DNA of 16,761 nt, taken from Selenomonas sp. (GTDB lineage Bacteria; Bacillota_C; Negativicutes; Selenomonadales; Selenomonadaceae). The notes below the pieces were generated by a model. The model worked only from the letters and a program-made list of their open reading frames with translations, ran no database searches and was not told the origin of the DNA. The number at the start of each line of letters is the position of its first letter. The first letter of the stretch is position 1. Positions 7,350 through 13,413 of the stretch are shown here, in pieces. Both the position numbers and the translations under genes were made by a program. The DNA lies in the NCBI RefSeq assembly GCF_024693525.1, contig NZ_JAILKR010000127.1, forward strand, positions 1-16,761, written 5' to 3'.

Positions 7350-9164
7350 ATGTATATGGGAAAAATGAAGAAACTCTTTATCGCAAGCTGTTTGTCAATG
7401 GCCTTGGCAGGCGGCTGGACTTCGGCGGTGGGATTTGCCGCGGAAGCGGAGGATACCGTGACAATCACGATCTTGGGGACGTCGGATGTCCATGGTCGGT
7501 TTATGCCATGGGATTATGCGACGGATTGTGAGGACCGGTCGGGCAGTCTTGTCCAGCTCAGTACGATGATTCGGGAAATCCGTGCCGAAAATCCCCATAC
7601 CATTCTCGTGGATTGCGGGGATTCCATCCAGGACAACAGTGTGGAGCAGTTCAACAAGGAAAAGGCTCAGCCGATGGTGGTGGCGATGAATGAAATGGGC
7701 TATGATACCTGGACGATGGGAAATCATGAATTCAATTTCGGGCTGGATGTCCTGAAGCATGTTACCCGCCAGTTCAAGGGCAGGACGCTCTGTGGCAATG
7801 TGTATTGGGAAAACGGCAAGCGATTCATGCCCGCAACGGCCGTTATCAAGAAGGCTGGCATACGCGTTGGCATCATCGGGATGGATACCCCGATGATTGC
7901 CGAGTTTGAGAAAGATTCGGATCATCTGAAGGGCGTAGTAGTCAAAAATCCGCGCGTGGAGACGCGGAAAGCTATTGAGGAACTATCCGGGAAGGCCGAT
8001 GTTTTGATCGGTGTCCTGCACATGGGTGTGGACAATGAGAATGATAATGCCGATACTGGCGTGACGGACATCGCGAATGCCTGCCCGGAACTGGCGGCTA
8101 TCGTGGCGGGGCATATGCATCAAAACGTCACGAGCAAGACGATAAATGGCGTATTGGTATCGGAGCCGTTCAAATACGGCAAGGCTCTGACCCGGATCGA
8201 TTTGACTTTCAAAAAGGATAAAGGCAAGTTTGTACTGACCGATAAAAAGGCCCAGACCCTTCCTGTGGGTAAGGCTGCTTCGGATGAGCGGCTGGTGAAG
8301 GTACTGGCACCGTTCCATGAGCAGGCCCGGGCAGTGGCCAATGAAAAAATCGGTGAGGTCGCCGGTATGAATATGGTTCCTGAGGATACCATGCCGGGAA
8401 TCAGTGAAGTGCAGGTGGCGGATACGCCGCTGACGAATTTCCTCAATGAGGTCCAGCTTCATTACAGCGGGGCTGATGTCGTTTCGGTCATTATCAGCCG
8501 CGACAATGCGCAGCAGGCGGTAGGCCCCATCCGTCGCAAGGATATTGCCTTCAATTATCAGTATACGGGCGGGGAGACGACGGTTTATGAAGTTACCGGC
8601 CGTGACCTCAAAGACTATATGGAATGGTCGGCTGCTTATTTCAACCAGAAACAGCCGGGGGATATCGCCCCGAGCTATAATCCTGTCCGCCGGGCTTCGA
8701 AGTACAGTACCAATGATATTTTTGGTGGGGTGAATTATGAGATTGACTTGACCCAGCCAGTGGGTCAGCGCATCAAGAATCTTCGCATCAAGAAGACGGG
8801 GCGGGCAATCGCCGATGGTGATAAAATCAAACTGGGGATGAATGCCTATCGCATGAATCAGCTGGTTGCCAAGGGCGGTGCCCTGGAAGGCCGCAGCTTC
8901 CCGCAGCTTTGGACGTCGCTTCAAGCATTTGGGGAAACGGAAGGTACTATCCGCAATATGACCATCCGTTATATCCGTGAGGTCAAAAAAGGAAAAATCG
9001 ACGTCAAACCTGTATGCGATTGGAAAATCACCGGATTCGACAAGAGCAGTGCCGACTATCAAAAAGCCGCCGCCCAGCTTAAAAATGGCACAATCAAGCT
9101 TCATAACTCCGAAGATGGAAAATACACCAATATAGAATCTATTAATAAAAAGGATTTGAAGTAA
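7350..9164 (+). CDS. Second, divergent 5'-nucleotidase-family protein
   Basis: Exported 604-aa paralogue of the preceding enzyme, very likely from tandem duplication. The signal peptide covers about residues 1-32. The metallophosphoesterase domain keeps DVHG (46-49), CGD with Asp91, GNHEF (124-128), LHMG (223-226) and GHMHQN (254-259), so catalysis is expected. The C-terminal domain has diverged: the aromatic/glycine block NDYRMNGGSGY of the first gene becomes NAYRMNQLVAKGG, and the N-E-Y block becomes YQYTGGETTVYEVTG, suggesting a changed substrate pocket. It also has a C-terminal tail of about 45 residues (560-604), rich in Lys and Asn, that the first gene lacks. The ATG at 7350 is preferred over in-frame ATGs at codons 3 and 6 because GGTGAGGG lies 7 nt upstream. 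Substrate unknown. Confidence 0.85.
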   Translation: MYMGKMKKLFIASCLSMALAGGWTSAVGFAAEAEDTVTITILGTSDVHGRFMPWDYATDCEDRSGSLVQLSTMIREIRAENPHTILVDCGDSIQDNSVEQFNKEKAQPMVVAMNEMGYDTWTMGNHEFNFGLDVLKHVTRQFKGRTLCGNVYWENGKRFMPATAVIKKAGIRVGIIGMDTPMIAEFEKDSDHLKGVVVKNPRVETRKAIEELSGKADVLIGVLHMGVDNENDNADTGVTDIANACPELAAIVAGHMHQNVTSKTINGVLVSEPFKYGKALTRIDLTFKKDKGKFVLTDKKAQTLPVGKAASDERLVKVLAPFHEQARAVANEKIGEVAGMNMVPEDTMPGISEVQVADTPLTNFLNEVQLHYSGADVVSVIISRDNAQQAVGPIRRKDIAFNYQYTGGETTVYEVTGRDLKDYMEWSAAYFNQKQPGDIAPSYNPVRRASKYSTNDIFGGVNYEIDLTQPVGQRIKNLRIKKTGRAIADGDKIKLGMNAYRMNQLVAKGGALEGRSFPQLWTSLQAFGETEGTIRNMTIRYIREVKKGKIDVKPVCDWKITGFDKSSADYQKAAAQLKNGTIKLHNSEDGKYTNIESINKKDLK

Positions 9165-9188
9165 TCAAAGCCAAGGTTCGGCAAAAAT

Positions 9189-9239
9189 AAAAGGATTCGC
9201 CATGCGCTGCCTTGACAGGCGCGTGGCGAATCCTTTTTT
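9189..9239 (+). terminator. Intrinsic terminator after the nucleotidase pair
   Basis: A perfect 14-bp outer stem (9189-9202 with 9224-9237) with further pairing inside and a run of six T at 9234-9239. It ends the nucleotidase transcript. Its left arm and loop closely resemble those of the hairpin at 10735-10786 on the far side of the ATPase gene. Confidence 0.88.
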
Positions 9240-9280
9240 GGCATCTTAGTGGTGGGGAGCTAGAAGATTTAAATGATATT

Positions 9281-9364
9281 TATGGCTATATTGTAGAATG
9301 CCTAATAAAAAGTTTGGCTATGCTGTAGAATTTGTGTATAATAAGTTTGGCTATATTGTAAAAT
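9281..9364 (+). repeat. Three 19-bp repeats in the ATPase promoter region
   Basis: Three copies of TTTGGCTATATTGTAGAAT lie at 9281-9299, 9313-9331 and 9346-9364, each with one to three changes. They are spaced 32 and 33 bp apart, close to three helical turns. The core CTATATTGTAG is an imperfect dyad, as expected for a dimeric DNA-binding protein. The third copy ends right against the ribosome binding site. They look like operators; CRISPR was considered and rejected. Confidence 0.8.
9314..9342 (+). promoter_or_regulatory. Promoter of the DUF4143-type ATPase gene
   Basis: TTGGCT (9314-9319), a 17-bp spacer and a perfect TATAAT (9337-9342). The -35 and part of the spacer are made of repeat copy 2, and the predicted start site (near 9349) falls in copy 3. 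A protein bound to the repeats would therefore block RNA polymerase. The leader is only about 28 nt and carries GGAGGTG as RBS. Confidence 0.65.
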
Positions 9365-9376
9365 GGAGGTGGGAAT

Positions 9377-10705
9377 ATGTTTAAGAGAAAGGTTTATGAG
9401 AAGCTGAAGGAATGGAAAAGGAATCGTTGTGGAAAAACGGCACTTTTGATAGAAGGACAGCGTCGTGTGGGAAAGTCAACTGTTGTGGAGGAGTTTGCGA
9501 AGCGAGAATATGACAGTTATATTTTGATTGATTTTTCTACGTGTTCAAAAGAGATTCGAAGACTATTTGAAGATATCTCTGATTTGGATTTCTTTTTTTT
9601 GCGACTTCAGATTTTGACTGGCACGAATTTGGTGGAGCGAAAGTCGCTTATCATTTTTGATGAGGTTCAGATGTGTCCTTTGGCAAGGCAGTCAATAAAA
9701 TCATTGGTGAAGGATCATCGATTTGATTATATTGAGACAGGCTCGCTTATTTCAATTAAGAAGAACGTCAAAGATATTTTGATTCCCAGTGAAGAACAAC
9801 GTATTTATATGTATCCAATGGATTTTGAGGAGTTCCTATGGGCGTTAGGTGATTCTGTTACTATGCCGTTGATACAGAAGGCGTTTCAAGCAAATCTTTC
9901 TTTGGGAGATGGTGTGCATCGAGAAGTTATGAAAAAAATGCGGCTGTATATGCTGGTAGGCGGTATGCCGCAGGCAGTTGCGACGTATTTGGAGGAATAT
10001 AACTTCGAACCTGTTGATCGGATTAAACGCGATATTTTACAGCTTTATGAAGATGATTTCTATAAAATTGATTCGACAGGTCGTTTGACGCAGCTTTTTG
10101 ATGCAATTCCTGCCCAGCTGAATAAAAATGCGTCTCGTTATACGGTTTCTAGTGTTGTTCCGCAATTGCGCCCCAGCACTTCGCTGGAATTGATCGCTGA
10201 ATTGATGGAGTCCAGAACGGTGTTGGTTTCCTATCATACGAGTCAGCCATCTTCAGAGATGGCCTCGTATAAAAACTTGACAAAGTTTAAGCTGTTTCTT
10301 TCTGACACGGGATTATTTACGACATTGATGTTCAAGAATAAAGCGTTTACCGATAATGATTTATATCGAAAACTACTAGGAGATAAATTGCCAGCTAATC
10401 TTGGGTACCTTTATGAAAATCTTATTGCGCAGTGCCTTGCCGCTGCAGGCTATGAGTTGTATTATCATACATTCCCCAATAAGGAGAAAACGAAAAATTA
10501 CGAGATTGATTTTCTCATAGCAAAAGGGAACAAGATTTGTCCTATTGAAGTTAAATCGGCTTCAATTAAGCGACATGCATCGATAGATGCATTCGGCAAG
10601 AAATATACCGCACAGATTGCCGATAAATACCTACTAGGGACAAAAGAGCAGCAAAAAGAGCAAGACCTTCGGATTTTACCGGTATATATGACTTCGTTTT
10701 TATAA
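9377..10705 (+). CDS. DUF4143-type AAA ATPase
   Basis: Cytoplasmic 442-aa ATPase of the AAA_14/DUF4143 type. The Walker A is GQRRVGKST (27-35), Walker B IIFDEVQ (92-98), and a sensor-like ETGSL is at 120-124. The middle region has the family's VGGMPQAV (194-201) and LSDTGLF (308-314). The C-terminal DUF4143 region has YENLIAQ (346-352) and a PD-(D/E)xK-like pattern, EIDF (Asp378) then IEVKS (Glu391, Lys393), a nuclease-like signature common in this family whose activity is not established. The gene is visibly richer in A and T than its neighbours and stands alone between two related hairpins, suggesting acquisition as a single-gene cassette. The function of this often multicopy family is unknown. 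RBS GGAGGTG. Confidence 0.85.
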   Translation: MFKRKVYEKLKEWKRNRCGKTALLIEGQRRVGKSTVVEEFAKREYDSYILIDFSTCSKEIRRLFEDISDLDFFFLRLQILTGTNLVERKSLIIFDEVQMCPLARQSIKSLVKDHRFDYIETGSLISIKKNVKDILIPSEEQRIYMYPMDFEEFLWALGDSVTMPLIQKAFQANLSLGDGVHREVMKKMRLYMLVGGMPQAVATYLEEYNFEPVDRIKRDILQLYEDDFYKIDSTGRLTQLFDAIPAQLNKNASRYTVSSVVPQLRPSTSLELIAELMESRTVLVSYHTSQPSSEMASYKNLTKFKLFLSDTGLFTTLMFKNKAFTDNDLYRKLLGDKLPANLGYLYENLIAQCLAAAGYELYYHTFPNKEKTKNYEIDFLIAKGNKICPIEVKSASIKRHASIDAFGKKYTAQIADKYLLGTKEQQKEQDLRILPVYMTSFL

Positions 10706-10734
10706 CCCCGAATGAGATGTCCGTTTGTGCGATA

Positions 10735-10786
10735 AAAAGAATCGCCATGCTTTGCCTGGGAGGCGTTGAAGCATGGCGATTTTTTA
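10735..10786. terminator. Bidirectional terminator between the ATPase gene and mqnA
   Basis: A perfect 13-bp stem (10740-10752 with 10769-10781), with GCCT/AGGC inside, is flanked by A5 on the left and T6 on the right. It therefore serves both the plus-strand ATPase gene and the minus-strand mqnA, whose stop codon touches its right edge. Confidence 0.85.
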
Positions 10787-11623
10787 TCGTTTTACATTAG
10801 CCAGTTTGATTTCTGGTATGTGTTCGATGAGGTTCATTTGATGGGCGAGGCTGTAGAAGGTCTTTAGGCCTTCGAGGTATTCTTCGGTCAAATCCCAATG
10901 GATGGTGGGGCCGAGATAGTCATCGAGCTGCCCATAGGTAAAGGGCTTATGGGGCAAGACGGATTCGATGATTTCTTTCTTGTGGTCCATTCCCGTTTGA
11001 AAGGCGCGGCGGATGCGATCGTAGACGAGTTGGAGCATCGCCGGATTCTGCTCGGCGAAGGTCTTGTTGGCCACCCAGAGGGCGTAGACCATTTTTTGAC
11101 CGGTCATTTTTTTCCATTCGTGGCCCAGGTCGTAATAGTAGAGGTCTGGCTGTTTATGATGGTAGAGCCAGAGGGCGTCGTCGCCGATGAGCAGGGAGGC
11201 CGTCGCATCCTCGGGGATGGGAGCCTCGGGGGTGATGTGGCGTACGAAGTAGTTGGGAATTGCGCCATAGGCCCCGCGCAGGATGATCTTGAGCAGGCAG
11301 TGGGAAGTGGCAGATTTAGCCGTCAGGATGATTTTGTCATCTTTGATGTCGTCGATGGGCTTGCGGGAGACCAGCAGGATACTTTGAACCGCTCCGTCCG
11401 TGCTGATGCAGACGTCTGGCAGGACGACGAGGTCTTCGCTGTTGCGGGCGTAGACTATCGAGGATACGCCCGCAACGTCGAGGCGGTGATTGACAATGTC
11501 ATTGTTGAGAACGGCTGGCACCCCGCGGGTGATGGCAAGCCCCTGGTCAGCGCCATGGGCATAGCTCCAGGTAAGTGGCAGTACGTTCAGAAAATTGATA
11601 TGTCCAACTCTGGGACAGCTCAT
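10784..11623 (-). CDS. mqnA: Chorismate dehydratase of the futalosine menaquinone pathway
   Basis: A 279-aa cytoplasmic protein of the MqnA/MqnD periplasmic-binding-protein-like fold. MqnA removes water from chorismate to give 3-[(1-carboxyvinyl)oxy]benzoate, the first committed step of menaquinone synthesis via futalosine. The N-terminus VGHINFLNVLPL (7-18), the GVPAVLNN region (34-41) and GVSSIVYA (52-59) are typical of MqnA rather than MqnD, and the length is normal. The RBS AAGGAGG lies 10 nt before the ATG. No other futalosine genes are in the window, so the pathway must be completed elsewhere. It is divergent from the MarR/RND operon and convergent with the ATPase gene, and its promoter overlaps a perfect GC-rich palindrome. 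The annotation rests on recognised sequence blocks. Confidence 0.85.
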   Translation of the reverse strand: MSCPRVGHINFLNVLPLTWSYAHGADQGLAITRGVPAVLNNDIVNHRLDVAGVSSIVYARNSEDLVVLPDVCISTDGAVQSILLVSRKPIDDIKDDKIILTAKSATSHCLLKIILRGAYGAIPNYFVRHITPEAPIPEDATASLLIGDDALWLYHHKQPDLYYYDLGHEWKKMTGQKMVYALWVANKTFAEQNPAMLQLVYDRIRRAFQTGMDHKKEIIESVLPHKPFTYGQLDDYLGPTIHWDLTEEYLEGLKTFYSLAHQMNLIEHIPEIKLANVKR

Positions 11624-11660
11624 AGGGGATTTCCTCCTTTTCGTTGCAATTGGTAGTTCT

Positions 11661-11690
11661 ATTATACATGATTATTTCCTGCGCGCGCAG
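11661..11690 (-). promoter_or_regulatory. mqnA promoter with palindromic operator
   Basis: On the minus strand, a perfect TATAAT (11661-11666) gives a predicted start near 11654 and a leader of about 30 nt. The -35 position has no good hexamer and is instead occupied by the perfect 12-bp palindrome CTGCGCGCGCAG (11679-11690), centred near -30. This placement suits a repressor site. The -10 is well supported; the regulator is unknown. Confidence 0.55.
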
Positions 11691-11758
11691 AAAAATATCA
11701 GGTCAGATGTAGGTGTATTATATATAGGTTAGAAAATGTCTGAAAATAGCGAGGAATA

Positions 11759-11787
11759 TTGACTTTTTGAGAGGGGTTCGCTAAAAT
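11759..11787 (+). promoter_or_regulatory. Promoter of the MarR-RND efflux operon
   Basis: TTGACT (11759-11764), a 17-bp spacer and TAAAAT (11782-11787), each hexamer matching the sigma-A consensus at 5 of 6 positions. The predicted start is near 11794, about 59 nt before the MarR gene. Confidence 0.7.
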
Positions 11788-11798
11788 TATTTGATAGA

Positions 11799-11813
11799 GT
11801 CAACAAGATTGAC
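11799..11813. promoter_or_regulatory. Candidate MarR operator
   Basis: GTCAA-5 nt-TTGAC is an inverted repeat lying just after the predicted start site and before the RBS of the MarR gene. A further TTGAC half-site forms the -35 itself. MarR proteins usually bind such short palindromes in their own promoters, so autorepression is the natural reading (inference). Confidence 0.5.
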
Positions 11814-11852
11814 AGGGATTTTGGAAGGGAAGCTTTTTAGGGAGGAATAATT

Positions 11853-12335
11853 ATGGATGATTATGTAAATGTTGGCCGCTGGTTCTCGATTCTGCATCGC
11901 CGTTCGCAGCTTTTTATCGTCGAGGCCTGCCAGAGTTTACATCTTACATTCTCCGAATACATTATGCTCATCCGCATTTTTGACAACGAGGGGGCGAAAC
12001 AGGATGAGCTGGCGAATATGCTTTATTTGGATAAGGCGGTGGTCACGCGTACCGTAAATCTGTTGCAGGAGAAGGGGTTTATCTATCGGGAAGTGGACCC
12101 TGCAGACCGCCGGGTCAAGCATATTTTCCTCACGGACTACGGCCGTGAGCAGCACCAGTTCCTGCGCAATATCATTCAGGGCTGGATTGATTATCTGGTT
12201 CGCGATATGAAGCAGGACGATATCCAGCATTTGTTCAACGGGTTTAACGAGCTGGTTACGAAGGCCTGTGAGGCTGACCTCGTGAAACTCGCGCGAAATT
12301 TGCCTTCAGGAGGCGACGTTCATGAAAAAATATAA
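11853..12335 (+). CDS. MarR-family transcriptional regulator
   Basis: A 160-aa cytoplasmic winged-helix regulator. The DNA-binding part runs from about residue 30 to 100: KQDELANMLYLDKAVVTRTV forms the helix-turn-helix (49-68) and DPADRRVKHIFLT (82-94) the wing with its characteristic Asp-Arg-Arg. Flanking helices would form the dimer interface. The RBS AGGGAGG precedes the ATG. Its last 14 bp overlap the start of the adaptor gene, so the three genes are almost certainly co-transcribed. This arrangement fits a repressor of its own efflux operon, relieved by a drug or toxic metabolite. The inducing ligand cannot be read from the sequence. Confidence 0.9.
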   Translation: MDDYVNVGRWFSILHRRSQLFIVEACQSLHLTFSEYIMLIRIFDNEGAKQDELANMLYLDKAVVTRTVNLLQEKGFIYREVDPADRRVKHIFLTDYGREQHQFLRNIIQGWIDYLVRDMKQDDIQHLFNGFNELVTKACEADLVKLARNLPSGGDVHEKI

Positions 12336-13413
12336 GCTGAGTTTTTTGGCTTGCTTTTTGGCGGTTGTGTGTCTTTTGGCCGTTGGCTGCGGCAGTAAGG
12401 ATACTAAGACCGTTAAAGCACCGCTGGTCAAAACACAGCAGGTGGGCAGTGGCTCACTAAATGACAGCAGTTCCTATTCGGGAACCGTGCGCGGACGCTA
12501 TGAAACGAACATGTCGTTTCAAGTGGGTGGACAGATTTTGAGCCGCAATGTGCAGGTCGGTTCGCCGGTTCGCGCTGGTGATGTACTAATGGTCATCGAC
12601 AGCCGTGATGTGGTGCAAAAGGCCAATCAGGGCGATGCGCAGGTGGCTTCGGCCCGGGCAAATCTCGACCTTGCCCAGCGCAATCTGGCTCGTTACAGCC
12701 AGCTGTATCAGGAAAACGCGGTAGCCGCAGCAACCCTTGATCAGTATCAGGCAAGTTATGATTCGGCGTTTGCGTCTTATCAGAATGCGCTGGCGCAAGC
12801 GGCACAGGGGCATAATGCCATGGGGTATACGAATCTTACGGCCGGGGCCAATGGTGTTGTATCGGCTATCAATGCTGAGGAAGGACAGGTAGTTGGTGCT
12901 GGCCAGACGGTGCTGACCCTGGTCCAGACGAATGAGTTGGAAATCGAGATCAATGTGCCGGAGAACCGCGTAGCAGATGTAGCAGTGGGGGCGCCGGTGA
13001 CGGTGAATTTCTGGGCCCTGCATGACCGGGCTGATGGCGTCGTTCGTGAGGTGGCACCGATGGCTGACAATGCAGCCCGCACCTATCGCGTCCGCATTTC
13101 GGTACCGAAGCCGCCGGCAGGCATGCAGCTTGGCATGACGGCCAGCGTGTCCTTTACGCCGCAAATCAGCGGCGGCGAGGGCACCGCTGATTCGACGGTA
13201 CTGCCGCTCGCGGCTATTTATCAGAACGGAGATACCCCGCAGGTTTGGGTTGTCGGGGACGATAATACGGTCAGCCTTAAATCGGTTTCCGTTGAGGACT
13301 TTGGTGATAATCAGGTATTGGTTCATGGTCTCAATGCTGCCGATGTGGTCGTTACGGCTGGCGTCCATAAGCTTCATGAGGGGCAATCCGTACGGACGGA
13401 GGCAGACTCATGA
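12322..13413 (+). CDS. RND efflux periplasmic adaptor (membrane fusion) lipoprotein
   Basis: A 363-aa AcrA/MexA-type adaptor linking an inner-membrane RND pump to an outer-membrane channel. The signal ends in LLAVGC with Cys23 as the lipidated residue. The first half of the barrel-sandwich domain is about 64-93 (GGQILSRNVQVGSPVRAGD), a short helical hairpin follows (about 95-165), then the second half (172-201, with GVVSAINAEEGQVVGAGQ), the beta-barrel (205-280) and a membrane-proximal domain (about 290-360). The start at 12322 is supported by CAGGAGG within the end of the MarR gene. The stop overlaps the permease start as ATGA, indicating translational coupling. Confidence 0.93.
   Translation: MKKYKLSFLACFLAVVCLLAVGCGSKDTKTVKAPLVKTQQVGSGSLNDSSSYSGTVRGRYETNMSFQVGGQILSRNVQVGSPVRAGDVLMVIDSRDVVQKANQGDAQVASARANLDLAQRNLARYSQLYQENAVAAATLDQYQASYDSAFASYQNALAQAAQGHNAMGYTNLTAGANGVVSAINAEEGQVVGAGQTVLTLVQTNELEIEINVPENRVADVAVGAPVTVNFWALHDRADGVVREVAPMADNAARTYRVRISVPKPPAGMQLGMTASVSFTPQISGGEGTADSTVLPLAAIYQNGDTPQVWVVGDDNTVSLKSVSVEDFGDNQVLVHGLNAADVVVTAGVHKLHEGQSVRTEADS

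Noticed and set aside
9281..9364. CRISPR array suggested by three regularly spaced repeats
   Set aside because: Repeats are only 19 bp and imperfect, the gaps are 13-14 bp and similar to each other, there are no cas genes, and the repeats overlap a promoter.
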